A DNA stretch of 64,000 nt from positions 62,001 through 126,000 of the forward strand of contig JAMYHX010000057.1 of the NCBI GenBank assembly GCA_025529335.1, in the 5' to 3' direction. Shown here piece after piece: positions 52,890 through 64,000 of this stretch. Below the pieces are notes generated by a model that was given only the letters and a program-made list of their open reading frames with translations, made no database searches and was not told the DNA's origin. The DNA is from Rhizopus sp. PT2906 (Eukaryota > Mucoromycota > Mucoromycetes > Mucorales > Rhizopodaceae). The translations under genes were made by a program, and so were the position numbers. Each line of letters starts with the position of its first letter. The first letter of the stretch is position 1.

Positions 52890-54018
52890 CTATCGTATTC
52901 TCTGACTCTTAGTATGATTATTTTTTCTAATTTTGTTCAGTACTATTGACGCGTAATCTCCATCTAGCGATCCGTAGTGACAGTCAATATGGCTACTTGT
53001 AGATGAGGACCAGATGCTGTAAGAGGCTTGTTGCCTTGTTTGCCGTCTCAATGAAGTGGGGTAATTGAGTACGGCTCTTATTCTCCCCTCCAAAAAAGGC
53101 TGCGAATGCAGTTTTAAGTGAAGCAAATGAGGGCTTCGATCCAGTAGAAAGCGAACGCTGTCACAGTACAACAGGGCATTGCATAGCCATCAAAAATTCT
53201 GCAATTAGATCGTTCCTCGTTCCAACCATAGTATTGAATGAGACTTTCAAAGTATAACAGCCATTCATAAGCACTCATAGATGACACCAAGTTTGGATCA
53301 AATGGCGGTGTCTTGTATTCCAACGATCCCTATGTGCAGCGTACTCACTGGCTTCCAATGAATCACTAGACACTAAGCCCTTACAAACGGATGATATATT
53401 CTTAACGGGTAACTCATGAGTCTTGATGGTGGGAGCAACAGACAACGATTCTAACCGAATTGTAGACAATACAGCAGTACGGGGTTTGAACAATGTAGAC
53501 TTCAGCTTAAAGGTTTGATAATCGGACTGAATGTCAGCGATATAAAGCTTGTAGGAGGCAATTTCATTTTGAAGACTGGATGTCTCAACTCGTTGCTGAA
53601 GAACGACTTCATTTAATTTTGTCATGACGTCTTATTTTTGGGTTAACATGCTCTGCAGTTGGGTAACTGTTGCTGTAAGTCCTTTGATCGTAGTTTCATT
53701 GTTAAGGCAAGCAGCTTCCATGATAAGGCGTATCTCTTGTAGTGCCGCTGCACTATGATGGGTTGTTTCTTGGTAAGTCTCTTGTAAATATTGTCGCATC
53801 TCTTGTACGTATTCTTTAAAAACAACATTCTGCTGCTCTTCGTAAGTTTTCATAAAATGGAGTTTCCGCTCCTCTTGCTCTTGATGCAACAGCTCGATAG
53901 CTGCTTGACGCTCGCGAATAATTCCCTGACGAAGTGCTAGATAATCCTGCTCTAACTGTAAATGTTGGTCGATTTGGGGGTAGCGTTTTGTTGTTGTAAC
54001 ACCATATTTAACAACCAA
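52890..54018 (-). pseudogene. Gag-like retroelement relic
   Basis: Minus-strand frames: first a helical, Gln/Glu-rich part (MVVKYGVTTTKRYPQIDQHL, EQEERKLHFMKTYEEQQNVV), then TKLNEVVLQQRVETSSLQNE, then PPFDPNLVSSMSAYEWLLYF with ESLIQYYGWNEE. The last resembles the start of Ty3/gypsy Gag capsid (FDPN..W..FE.....GW...). Adjacent frames overlap out of phase near 53300 and a stop at 53633 breaks the first join, so at least one frameshift and stop. No zinc knuckle or Pol follows. A decayed capsid-bearing gene is the best reading; a host coiled-coil gene is the alternative. Confidence 0.45.
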
Positions 54019-54782
54019 GGATTCGGTTCGTCAGGATTGAACGGTGCTCGATTATTATTCACGTTTTGACTCCACTCGAAGAGGCGCAATGGATATATAC
54101 AAAGATTGGGAAGAATTTTGCTTCTCCACCAATATAAGAGTCTTGCTTAAACTGGAAAGAATGTAATGAAACTGGGGTTTACTAATTGTTGCACGATAGA
54201 TATATTTGTATAAATGGAGTAATGGTCACAGCACTCTCACACCTCTGTCGTACTTTTTACAGCAGCTTCCCTATTTTAGATAGTTGTGCAAATTCTCCTT
54301 TTTAATAAAGTTAAATACAAATTACTATTGATGATTCACAGCAAGTTCACTATATTTGATACCAAGATGACTCACAACGGATAACAATGAATGATTATGA
54401 ATTACAATTGTAAGCTAATATTAATACTACCTCATATGAATATCAATAAAGATTACCTTTTACTCGTCTTAATAATCCTAATTTTAACTTAATTCCTCAC
54501 GTTAATCCTCTGAATATAACAGGTCGTAATGCTACATACTATCATTGAACACGTATATTATTATTACCTTTTTAATATATCTGGTCAACGTAGTATGAAA
54601 TCAATGAGTTGATACAATTATAATGTTCTGAGATCAACTAGGAAGTCTCCCTAATATGGCATATACAAGCTCATTCCATTGATAAAGTACTTTTTTGAAA
54701 TTATTCTGTCTACAGCGTACTGAAAAAGACTAGTAGTGAAAAGAGAGAGAGAGTTGAAAAGCTTGTTAATTTATTTACAATA
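54019..54782. other. Intergenic, AT-rich
   Basis: Nothing recognised apart from the GAGAGAGAG tract near 54745. Confidence 0.45.
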
Positions 54783-56053
54783 TTATTGCTGTTGTTGTTC
54801 AAAGAAAGCAGGGTTAAGATACATGCTATTGCCTGTTGATTGTTGATTATAGCTAGGCCCATTTCTTCCTCTATTGTTGTTGTTGTTATTGTTACGCATG
54901 TTACCTCTCATCATCATTTCATTATACATCCTTATGTTTGGGGGTACAGGCGGAGCAGCGAAATAAGGCATGCTTGGATTGAAGGGGAAATTCATGGTTG
55001 TATTGCCTAATCTTGGCATAGGAGGTGTATTATTGACGATATTCCTTGTTGATTTGTTACTTGATTCTATCGACATATGAGCACAACCCTATCTCACTTT
55101 ATATACTTTATACCTTTTGGTAAATGCTTGAATGGATTCGGTGAGGTTGTATATAGTGCATAAACTCGTTTATGATCAAATTCACTATTCATTGTTTATC
55201 AGCAATATATTCTATGAATTCTTTTTTGTAACTTACGTTTTCTCAAAGACATCCTTTGCATGAGAAGCATATTCTTCATTATCAAACTCAAGAAATACAA
55301 TACTATAAAAAAGGAGTCAAGATGTTGTATCAATATCATGCATTATTTACCCTTTTGACTTTCCATTCATTTTATATTCAAAAAATGTCATTTCTTTAAG
55401 ATGTTCTATAAGATTAGCTTTCTTTAATGGTTCTTGAACGTCTTTGTCAGTCGTATACTAAAAGTATGTATTGTTTAAAGATTGTTACTATTGTGGTTAT
55501 TATTATTGTTGTTACCCAATGGAGTTCCCCTAGATAAATGCTACTTGTGGGTTGATTTGATATACCACGTAATTGCGTTAAAGATGTTGGTATTTGGTGT
55601 TGATGCTGTTGCTGTTGATGGTGTTGTTGGCTGTGGTGGTGTTGTTGCTGTTGCTGTTGTTGTTTATGGCTCTGGTATGCCTGTAGTGTTGTTTGTATTT
55701 TTTGATAACCTATAATAATAATAACAATAAGTGTTATTTATGCTATTTCAATATCATATGTTGTCCTTTACCTTGTTTCTGATCTTCATTAATCTTTAAT
55801 GATTTAGTTGTCTATTCTAAAGGTTAGTTCTTTTGTTTAGTTCATATAAAAGAATTTACCTTTTCATCCATAAGTTCTTCTTCTTCTTCTTCTGGCCTTG
55901 ATCTCTTCTTTACTGGCACATCATGAACAATTTCTTCAAGATCATCTCCCTATTTTATAATATTAACTATTCGTATTCTTTATATCTTTACTTTTATTCA
56001 GTTACCAAACCAAAGTCGTAATCACTATAAATATCAAGTTCTTCTTCAGCCAT
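54783..56053 (-). CDS. CPSF6-like RRM protein (CFIm-type)
   Basis: Eight exons (56053-56006, 55949-55860, 55811-55772, 55709-55516, 55457-55351, 55302-55237, 55184-55114, 55066-54783) join in frame to 299 residues. The N-terminus is acidic (MAEEELDIYSDYDFGLGDD, then a KKRSRPEEEEEE stretch), followed by a Gln/His-rich linker. One RRM has RNP2 IYLGELHWYTTD and RNP1 KSKGIVFLEFDN. The C-terminus is Pro/Asn/Arg-rich (AAPPVPPNIRMYNEMMMRG). LGxLxWYTTD is typical of cleavage factor Im 68/59 (CPSF6/7), which pairs with CFIm25 to choose poly(A) sites. The short C-terminus lacks RS repeats. Orthology is likely but not proven. Confidence 0.75.
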
Positions 56054-56813
56054 TTATATTCTTTATGTTTAAGAAAAAGAAAGAAAAAAGAAGTAAGCCT
56101 GATTCGGTCATTAAAACATTAAAGTTATTACCCAATAATTCAAAGAGAAGGGAAAGAAAGGGGTGGGGAGTAAAATACCTCCATATACATAGTCTGCCAT
56201 CATGGATTCTTTACTTCTTCTTACTTAATAAACTTCCTATAGTGTATGTATGATAACACCTTGACTGATCATTTGCTTAAAGAGATTAATGAAAATGAGT
56301 TACTTCAAGACTGAGTCGAATAAAAATAAAAATGGTTACGGTACATGATAAGTGATTCGCTTGTAGTCATTAATTATATGCTCTGAGGTATAAGATCAAC
56401 AATATACAATCCAACATTTAATGAAAACTTAATGCAAAGAACAGATTGACTATAAAAAGTATAATGATGGAATACAGTGTTTCCATTCTCAATTGGTCAT
56501 ATTTTTGAAGCCTGTTTGGGCATTTCTTGAATTAAGCTGTCCAGGGTCCAAACTGTATGACTTTATTAGATTGGCTGTTTGGTTTGGGAGTCTTTGTTGT
56601 CAAATATAGTTTCTTTAAGGCATGACTTAAGAACAGTATGATCTCATGAAGCATCAAAATAACATTTTATTACAAGAAGATGCGTCAGTCAGGGCATACT
56701 TACATGACGATGCAAAGTATCGGTGATCTTCCTGTTAGTCGAAAGAAAAGATGAGTCATAAATTACAAAGTGTTTTTCCATCTTTCTTAAGCCGTTTCAT
56801 GTATGCTTGATGT
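56054..56813. other. Intergenic, nothing recognised
   Basis: Upstream region of the CPSF6-like gene followed by AT-rich sequence. No supported feature. Confidence 0.4.
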
Positions 56814-56903
56814 TTAGGCAATGTATTTATGATGTTTTTCTGCAAGATTGGCTACCAAGATAAAGTTAGCTTTTTCATATATGTTACATGCTGTCTTTAA
56901 GCC

Positions 56904-57119
56904 TTACGGTAATGCTTGCTGTCTAAAGTATTTAGATGTCATCTTATTTTTTTGAGTTCTTTTATTTCTCTTGAAAATTTTGTGTTCCGGCTTGCCCATA
57001 AGGACGCCTATATCTTGCTCATTCAGCCACTGACTGAAACCAAGTGGAGAAGCTTTGTCAAAGTTCTTGGCGAATTCCCATACGGCACCCAAGATTTCTT
57101 TATCATATGCGTAAACCAT
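56904..57119 (-). CDS. Hypothetical small protein or relic
   Basis: Frame from ATG at 57119 (MVYAYDKEILGAVWEFAKNF) through SPLGFSQWLNEQDIGVLMGK to a Lys/Arg-rich end and TAA at 56904. A donor-like GTAAGG occurs near 56907, but the visible downstream acceptor does not restore a long frame. Composition is protein-like; no family recognised. Could be an exon of a degraded mobile-element gene, as copy 4 of the dispersed repeat is next to it. Confidence 0.3.
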   Translation of the reverse strand: MVYAYDKEILGAVWEFAKNFDKASPLGFSQWLNEQDIGVLMGKPEHKIFKRNKRTQKNKMTSKYFRQQALP

Positions 57120-57194
57120 CTTGTATGATGAATCTGGTGAGTATTCCAACTCTAGTCGAAAGGCGTAATTAATAAAGGCGAATCATTAGCTATG

Positions 57195-57350
57195 TTTTAA
57201 AGTAGGGAAACACTACATGCACCAGAAAATGCACTAGAAGTTAGGCTAATACTACAGGCACTACCTCTATCTATTGCCTATGATGTCGCCCAGCAAAGCT
57301 TTTGAATGTGCTTTCTTTTCAAGAAGAAGAGATAAAAAGAAATATTGTTA
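57195..57350 (+). repeat. Dispersed short repeat family, copy 4
   Basis: Plus-strand copy with GGGAAACACTACATGCACCA, TAGGCTAATACTACAGGCAC, TATTGCCTATGATGTCGCCC and TTCTTTTCAAGAAGAAGAGA. Frame LHAPENALEVRLILQALPLS is open up to the TGA at 57304. The rest of 57350-57739 is promoter region of VPS39. Confidence 0.7.
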
Positions 57351-57739
57351 TTTATTCTAGTTTTATATTGTCAGTTTGATCAATAAAGAGCCAAGATCAA
57401 CTCAAGTGTAATTGCAATAAATTATTTCATGTCAAAGAATATCTCATTACGCTGTGATCTCATACATAGAACTTGGTTAGGAAAAGGAAGGAGATCAATA
57501 CGATCATAAAATCATTTATCATGGACAAGCAGTCTTTTTAGACTGTTTCAAAGTATTAATCTAAAGTTGAACAAATACTATAGCTATTCTATTGTGATGT
57601 ATATGCTTATGTATCTTCTTACAGAGATATCAATGCCCTTTTCAATGACGTTTCGTTCTTAGCGTTACACAAGCATTCAGCATTGAAGAAAGAGAGAAAA
57701 AAAGGGCAAAATAGAGTGTTTCATTTCTCACCATTTAAA

Positions 57740-60700
57740 ATGCACGATGCTTTTCAAGTAACAACAGTAGTTGATAAGCTAAATCGTATAGAATCTATCT
57801 TTGCTCACGGTAAGATAGACTTATATAACTTTTATATTCTCATTTGATAACATCATATATAGGAGACAGACTCTTGATTGGCACTGGCTCGGGTCAGCTA
57901 CTTGTCTTTGACATCAAAGAACCACTAGGTATAGCTCATTATCTAAAGGAAGAGCAATAATAACATGTTGTAGTGGCAGACGATAATGAAGTGCCCGAAG
58001 TAACACTTTCCAAGACTATAAAGACTTTCTCAAAGAGACCTATTGAACAACTGGATATCATAAAGGAAATTGATGTACTCGTGTCACTCTCAGGTATATT
58101 TTTAAAAAGTGTATGCATAAAACAATAACCGAGATCTATTAGACGGACTGGTCAGCCTACACGATCTACATACATTTGAGTTAAAGATGGCATTGGCCAA
58201 GACAAAGGGTGCCAACCTATTTGCAGTACAAACCATGGTTGAAATGAGCCCTGAGGAGCAAGTTCCAGTTCTGACTACTCGATTAGCTGTGGCTGTGAGA
58301 AAGAAGCTACTTGTGTTTGTTTGGAAGGACACTCAGTTTTGCGAGACAAAGGAGTTGAATATACCAGATCGAATCAAAGCAATGTCCTGGGTGGGGACCA
58401 CAAAGATTTGCCTGGGGTTTCTAGCAGAGTATGCCCTGATGGATGTCGAACAAGGTCAACTAACAGAACTATTTGCCTTGACTGGACAAGCTGAAGCAGG
58501 GCCTATGAGCACTTTAAACAGTCTTTATAACATGTCAATAGGATCAAGAGGAGGAAAACCGATGATTACAAAGATACCCAATAACGAGATGCTTCTAGCT
58601 AGAGACCGTAATTGAAGTTAAGATTGTTATTTTTACGCTTCTTATAATCTATCAATAGATATCAGTATCTTTCTCGGATTGGATGGTACTCCAACACGAA
58701 AGGTGGGCATTGAGTGGTCAGGAGCACCAGAACAGATTGGTAAGTTGAAATAGGGAGTAATAAAAACATACTCATTTGACTGAACTAGGTTATTCTTATC
58801 CTTATGTGATTGCCATTCTTCCAAAGCATGTAGAAGTGCGAAACATCCAAACACTGTCCTTAGTGCAACACATTGATTTAGCAAATACTAGATTCTTAAA
58901 TCAAGGAAAACTAGTCTATGTGGCAAGCACCTCACAGATCTATCGTTTGACTCCCTATAGTTTTTCATCACAGGTAAATGTTGCATCAAAAAAAGAGAAA
59001 GAGAAAGAGATGGCTGATTCTTTTGTTTAAAGGTAGATCAACTCGTGGAAAAGCAAGAGTATAAAGAAGCAGTCAGCTTGTTGGATCAAATTGATGCTGT
59101 ACTTGTCCAAGACAAGGAAGCGAAGCTCACTTCGATTCGCACTGCATATGCCCATGACTTATTTCGACATGGAGAGTACGATAAGGCACTTGAACTATTC
59201 CAAGAACTGGACACATCACCAGAAGAAGTGATCAGCTTATACCCAGACATGATTGCCGGTCACTTGGCCAAGAAGGAAGAAGATGAGAACAGCAATCATG
59301 ATGGCGATGCCAAGAAGAGCATCGAAGAGGAAAAGATAGAGCGACCAGCAAGTCGGGCTTCAACTAAAAGCAAAGCGACTACAGTTGCAAGTTCCATCAA
59401 GCGAGAACCTGTACCGCTCACCGGATTCCATCTTCGCGATGCTGTCACGTATTTGATTCGATACTTGACAGATAAGCGACAGAAACTTGCCAGAAAGTTG
59501 AATGATCCCTCTGTCAAATCTCCCAAGAGTGACTCTGTCGATAATCAGTCTCTCTTGGACCAAGCGTCGTTGGTTGACACCACTCTTTTAAAATCGTACA
59601 TGATGACTAATGATGCACTCGTTGGTCCATTGCTCAGAGTTCAAAACCACTGTGATGTTGAAGAGTGTGAGACAATCTTGATGGAGAAAAGAGTAAGTTA
59701 AAAAGAGATCACATATGAAAAATAGGGACTGACATGATATAAAAAAAAGAAATACAAGGAACTTGTCGATCTTTATAATTGTAAAGGATTGCACGGAAGA
59801 GCACTTGATTTATTACAAAAGTAAAAATATTATAATAGTCAATCCAAAAAGTATTTAAAATGTTACTCTTAGACTTGGAAATCAACAAGATGGGCCCTTA
59901 CGAGGCGTTCTGCCGACTATTCGATACTTGCAGAGATTAGGAATTGAACACTTTGAGCTTGTGCTAGAGTATTCACGTTGGGTGTTGGAAAAGGATCCAA
60001 AGCATGGCATGGATGTAAGTTGAATGATATCTGAACAGGAGAAAGAGAAAAGAGGGACAGATGACTAATCCCTGGCTACAGATATTTATCGATGATCTAG
60101 AAAAGACAGAAACATTTCCAAGAGATAAAGTGCTGAAGCATTTAGAGTCTATTTCAAGTGATTTGGTCATTCAGTATTTGGAGTTTATCATTCAAGAACT
60201 ACATGATGAATCTCCGGAATTTCATAATAGACTTGTTATCGTCTATCTCGATAAAATCAATTCAGATAAAAAGAAAAATGGTAAGCATGACAGCTGACAA
60301 ACAAAACCACTAATCTGTAATAGCAGGGGATACATATGACACAAGGTCTAGACTTCTTTCATTCTTGACAGGATCATCCTTTTATAAGGCGGAAAGGATA
60401 TTAACGCGTCTTCCGGATGATGGTAAACAAATGATCAGGATATCGTAATGCACTCTGATAACACTATTTTTATTAGACCTGTTTGAGGAACGAGCTATTC
60501 TACTGAGTCGAATTGGACAACACGATCAAGCACTTGATATCTATGTATATAAACTAAAAAACTACGTCATGGCAGAAGAGTAAGTGTAATTACAAAAAAA
60601 AAAAAAAAGATAAATGATTAAAGACAGGATATTAGATATTGTACAAAGATATTCCGAGTGGATTCTAAAAAGGGCGAAGAGATGTACTTGACTCTGTTAA

Positions 60701-61219
60701 AAGTATATCTGAATCCCAGTAATCAACAAGAACCATTAATTCAACCGGCATTGGACTTACTTGCACATCATGGATCACACATTAATGCGAGTGAAGTCTT
60801 GTCTATCTTGCCTTCCGAAACACAATTACATGGTCTATTCCCGTTCTTTGAAAAGTATATTCGTGCGGCAAACAAGAGAAGAAATATGGACTTGATTGTA
60901 AAGAATCTATTAAAAGCAGAACAAATACAGGTAAATGAATGACGACTTGGATATTCATACGCTAATTTGTGTCTTTTTTTATACGTAGGCTGAAGAACAA
61001 CTCATGTATTACAAGTCTCGAGCTGTCAAAATCACAGAAGATCGCATGTGTCCGCAGTGTAACAAACGCATTGGCAATAGGTAAGTGAAGTCATGGAGAT
61101 AGAATACTTTTTTTTTTTTTTGACATCAATCTAGTGTATTTGCTGTATTTCCAAATGGTGTTGTTGTTCATTACTCTTGTAAAGAAAAGATCGAACAGAC
61201 ACAATGGAGATTGACATGA
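57740..61219 (+). CDS. VPS39: Vacuolar HOPS complex subunit Vps39/Vam6
   Basis: HOPS tethering subunit that acts at the vacuole with Rab Ypt7. About 15 exons. The N-terminal CNH-type beta-propeller region has VVDKLNRIESIFAHGDRLLI, DIIKEIDVLVSLSDGLVSLH and LNIPDRIKAMSWVGTTKICL. A helical clathrin-repeat region follows (SLLDQIDAVLVQDKEAKLTS, then EYDKALELFQELDTSPEEVI), interrupted by an acidic and Ser-rich loop. The C-terminus has the Vps39_2 zinc-binding motif: MCPQCNKRIGNSVFAVFPNG VVVHYSC. The start at 57740 is the first ATG and begins MHDAFQVTTVV. Stop TGA at 61217-61219. Exon joins such as CSS-like CxxC/GNS at 61081 were checked by frame; a few internal joins are less sure. Confidence 0.9.
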
Positions 61220-61375
61220 GCCCTTTATCGGAACTGATAGGAGGAAAAGGAAGAAAGGATATTGTATCACATTTTGATTTCATAAAAGAGTGTAATGCTC
61301 GATAAATAAAAGCAAGATAAGTAATGGGATAAAAGGCATTATTTCTTTTTCTTTTCCTTTTCTTTTTCTTTAGAA

Positions 61376-61549
61376 ATGACTTCCATCATTTTTACACATA
61401 TTCTTTGCGATCAAAGATCAGATGGAAATGGTGCTAGAAAGACTTGCGCTGTTTGTGGATCAAAATTACACATGACTAGTATACATCTAAAGAATCTTTT
61501 TGTTTTTGATGACTTATTTGTATTAGAACATTGTCCGGTGCATCCTTAA
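61376..61549 (+). CDS. 57-aa protein with paired cysteines
   Basis: A short gene below usual length cut-offs. It starts MTSIIFTHILCDQRSDGNGA directly after a pyrimidine tract ending TTTAG (so it may be the last exon of a spliced gene) and contains KTCAVCGSKLHM and ends LFVLEHCPVHP. The CxxC and the late CPVH could form a small zinc ribbon. It lies between the convergent VPS39 and TPS2 genes. Codon pattern looks coding; no family recognised. Confidence 0.4.
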   Translation: MTSIIFTHILCDQRSDGNGARKTCAVCGSKLHMTSIHLKNLFVFDDLFVLEHCPVHP

Positions 61550-61636
61550 TTATTTGGCATCTACTCATAAAGCATATATACATCATCTTCTCTCATATCA
61601 TTGTCATTGTCAATAAAAAACAAGTATTTATTGTTA

Positions 61637-64000
61637 TTATTCTTGTAAAAGCAAGTTTAAAAGATCCAAAAATTTCGTGCTCGACTCTAATCTCCACTTG
61701 GCCAGCGTCTTGCGTTCATGAGAGCCAACAATAACAATAAATTGCACCACTTCTGTACCACTTGCTTGAATTCTTTCTAAAGTGCGGAACATGTCTTCAT
61801 CGGTCTTATCATCTCCAACACAGAGAACGAAATCGATCGTATGATTTTGAGCTACAACTCGATTGACCACCGATCCCTTATTGATTAAACTATGACGAAC
61901 TTCTACATTCATCTTGTTTGGTAAGCATTCGATAGGTTGTTTGCCTACAAAGTTTTGCTCAATATGATTTTGACACTCCATTGCTTGAAATGCACTATTG
62001 TATGATGAGTTGAAGTGGACAATATACTGTTTTTCTTTCTTTTTACCCAAACTTTGGATCTGCCTTGCGATAATGCCAGACAATACAGCACTCCTTTTCC
62101 TCAACAGTACTACCTGGTGTACGCTCAGTATAATATTCAAAGACCTCTTTAACTCCATCTTTCCAAGAAAAGTCTAGATTCTCTGCCGTGTTTGTCCAAG
62201 TTGAGCTCTGTGGATCCTTGATGAAGCAACCGTGTTCAGCAGATAAGCCCAAATTGGGTATATGGCCCAAATATCGGTCGAGCCATTCCTACAAAAATAA
62301 TGTTGGATAAAGATCTAATTGATCAAAGGGAGGGTTACCTGTGTACGACCAGAGACAACCCATACGATGTTTTGAGGGTTCTCACATAGTTTTTTCAAAA
62401 CCTCAATCGCTCTCTCTGAAGGCTTGGCATCTTCTGGGTTAGTATGAATAGGTACCAAGGTTCCCTATGATAATAAGAAAAAGAGTCAGCGTTACCTTCT
62501 TAACGTAATTTCATCCTTACATCATAGTCAAAAAACAATGCACGTTTGCTGCTATTATCATACTCTACTTTAACACGTGAAACATCGAGAGGAGCAGTTG
62601 TTCCCCAATTACTCTTTTTCGTGTCAAGGAGCCCCTTGACAAGAGATCGAGCCCAAAAGCTGGCAGTGTGAGATGTCACAAATTGACTAAGTTGCTTATC
62701 AAAAAGTGAACACAATATTCTAAATCATACTTTACCTAGTGTCCCTACCTCATATTTTATCTTTTTTTCTTCTTCACTCATCGATAAACACTCTGCAATA
62801 GCTCTGGCGACTTCATTAAAGTTCCAAGGGTTGACAATAATGGCTGCACTCATACTTCTTGCTGTACCCGTAAATTCAGATAATATCAATGGACTGTGAT
62901 GACCTTCCTGTGCGACGATGTACTCAAAGCTCGAGGTGTTCATACCGTCAATCACGGGTGTAACGAGACCGATATCAGCCACCTTCAAAAGAGCATAGTA
63001 TTCATCACGATCAATATGTTGATTAAAGAGATTGGCAGGCGAGAACTCTAATGAACCGTACTTGCTGTTGACGCGTGCAACAATTTCGTTTGCCTTTTTT
63101 TCAAGATCGGGAGTATCTAAGACACCGGGTGAGGTCACTTGGATCAAGACAACCTTATCTCGCCATTCGGGATATGTATCCAAAAAAATTTCAAAGGCTT
63201 CCAGTTTCTGAAGCACTCCCTTGACACGATCGAGTTTATCTCTACCAATGATCAACTTCTTTCCTGCGTACCTCTCCCTAATCGCTTTTGCTTTAGGTTC
63301 AACGCCCGGACGGTTGCAATGATCTCGTGTTCTTTCAAGGTCAATGCCGATGGGATAGATACCTATTTGAACAAGAGATCCTTGACCAAGTATACCTGCG
63401 GGAGTGTACTCATAGCCTAGGAGACGCGTACAACAAGACGTGAAATGGCGAGCATAATCATATGTCTGTAAGCCGATCAGGTTTGCTCCTAAAATGCCTT
63501 GAAGAACCTCTCTACGATCTGGTATATAAAAACACATAAGTGAGTGTCTGCTATTATATAGCTCATTGTTACTTACGAGGAAGACATCTAAATATTTCAG
63601 AGCTTGGGAATGGTGTATGTATAAACAAGCCTACACGTGCATCAGGCAGCCTCTCGCGAATCATCTGAGGAACAAGAAACAAGTGATAATCATGAACCCA
63701 AACTATAACAAGAACGCGTCAGAATATCGATATACATAGTTAAAATAACTTACTGATATCGCCATCGTTATAGTGATTTATTGCTTCTTGAGCAAAGATT
63801 TCATTCACTTTTACATAATCTTTCCAAAATGCAATCTCATCTACGTTATCAGACCACATAAGGTAGTGCATCAATGGCCAAAGCACTTTTTTTTTTTTAT
63901 ATCTTTTTAGCTTCACATCATGTTAACCATCTCTTTCATTATTCTTACCTTGTTTACTGTAACCTTCATAATGACCAGAGGCAAGCTTATCTTCAACAAA
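61637..64000 (-). CDS. TPS2: Trehalose-6-phosphate synthase/phosphatase, 5' end outside
   Basis: Makes and/or dephosphorylates trehalose-6-phosphate for trehalose synthesis. The window has the 3' part of a multi-exon gene, truncated by the right edge. Glycosyltransferase-20 part: WPLMHYLMW, VHDYHLFLVPQMIRERLP, LIGLQTYDYARHFTSCCTRL, IIGRDKLDRVKGVLQKLEAF, LLKVADIGLVTPVIDGMNT and PLILSEFTGTARS. The phosphatase (HAD) part has FFDYDGTLVPI, with an intron splitting DYD from GTL, then VWVVSGRTQEWLDRYLG, GLSAEHGCFI and VLCVGDDKTDEDMF. Both HAD catalytic aspartates are present, which fits the Tps2 phosphatase branch; the GT20 half of Tps2 is often inactive, which I cannot judge here. It ends SSTKFLDLLNLLLQE. 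Confidence 0.92.

Noticed and set aside
56814..56908. Second exon extending the small protein at 56904-57119
   Set aside because: Splicing the visible donor to the TGGTAG acceptor gives a quick stop; the attractive frame there is in the wrong phase.
1..64000. CRISPR arrays, operons, bacterial promoters or ribosome-binding sites
   Set aside because: No regularly spaced repeats with unique spacers exist, and intron-rich genes show a eukaryotic nuclear genome.

Overview
The window looks like nuclear DNA of an early-diverging filamentous fungus, most likely a Mucorales/Mucoromycota species. The evidence is AT-rich intergenic DNA, many introns of about 45-70 bp with GTA(A/T)G donors and CTAA(C/T) branch sites, and a typical mix of LINE, Tc1/IS630, MULE and KDZ/CACTA-like debris. 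The species itself cannot be read from the sequence. There is one 100-base N gap (7460-7559).

Layout: 1-3550 is repeat debris ending in a tRNA-derived SINE-like insertion. 3554-6189 holds a small secreted-protein gene and NCA2. 7300-17300 is an accessory block: a minisatellite with the gap, a decayed MULE joined to a USP-like peptidase, a LINE ORF1 relic, a long repeat carrying a small spliced gene, a coiled-coil gene with one stop and a transposase scrap. 17769-31079 is a gene-rich stretch: GDP-mannose transporter, a large FUSC/DUF2421 membrane protein, two aspartic proteases and ArfGAP Glo3. 31926-36661 contains ORFan genes, one with a 1651-bp Tc1/mariner element inside its intron. 36782-45994 is mostly housekeeping: DUF3128 protein, SmD1, C2H2 protein, DENN-domain protein and allantoicase, interrupted by a 1489-bp TIR element carrying its own gene. 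46200-54020 is a second accessory block (LINE ORF2 tail, dead Tc1, LTR-like repeat, a second and fuller copy of the long repeat, gag-like relic). 54783-64000 returns to core genes: a CPSF6-like RRM protein, VPS39, a 57-aa zinc-ribbon-like ORF and the 3' part of TPS2.

Functionally the core genes serve the secretory and vacuolar system (Vrg4-like transporter, Glo3, DENN protein, Vps39, secreted proteases), RNA processing (SmD1, CPSF6-like), mitochondria (NCA2, DUF3128 twin-cysteine protein), purine nitrogen recovery (allantoicase) and trehalose synthesis. There is no operon logic; neighbours appear independent.

The most unusual items are (i) a zinc-finger/MULE/USP-like peptidase composite, (ii) a TA-flanked TIR element with an intron-containing ORFan 11 bp upstream of the DENN gene start, (iii) a spliced RRM plus coiled-coil gene carried on a dispersed long repeat, in full and deleted forms, and (iv) a SINE-like element with a perfect 16-bp target duplication that also duplicated most of a host poly(A) signal. 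All intron-exon models were joined by eye from reading frame and splice sites; no searches were run.
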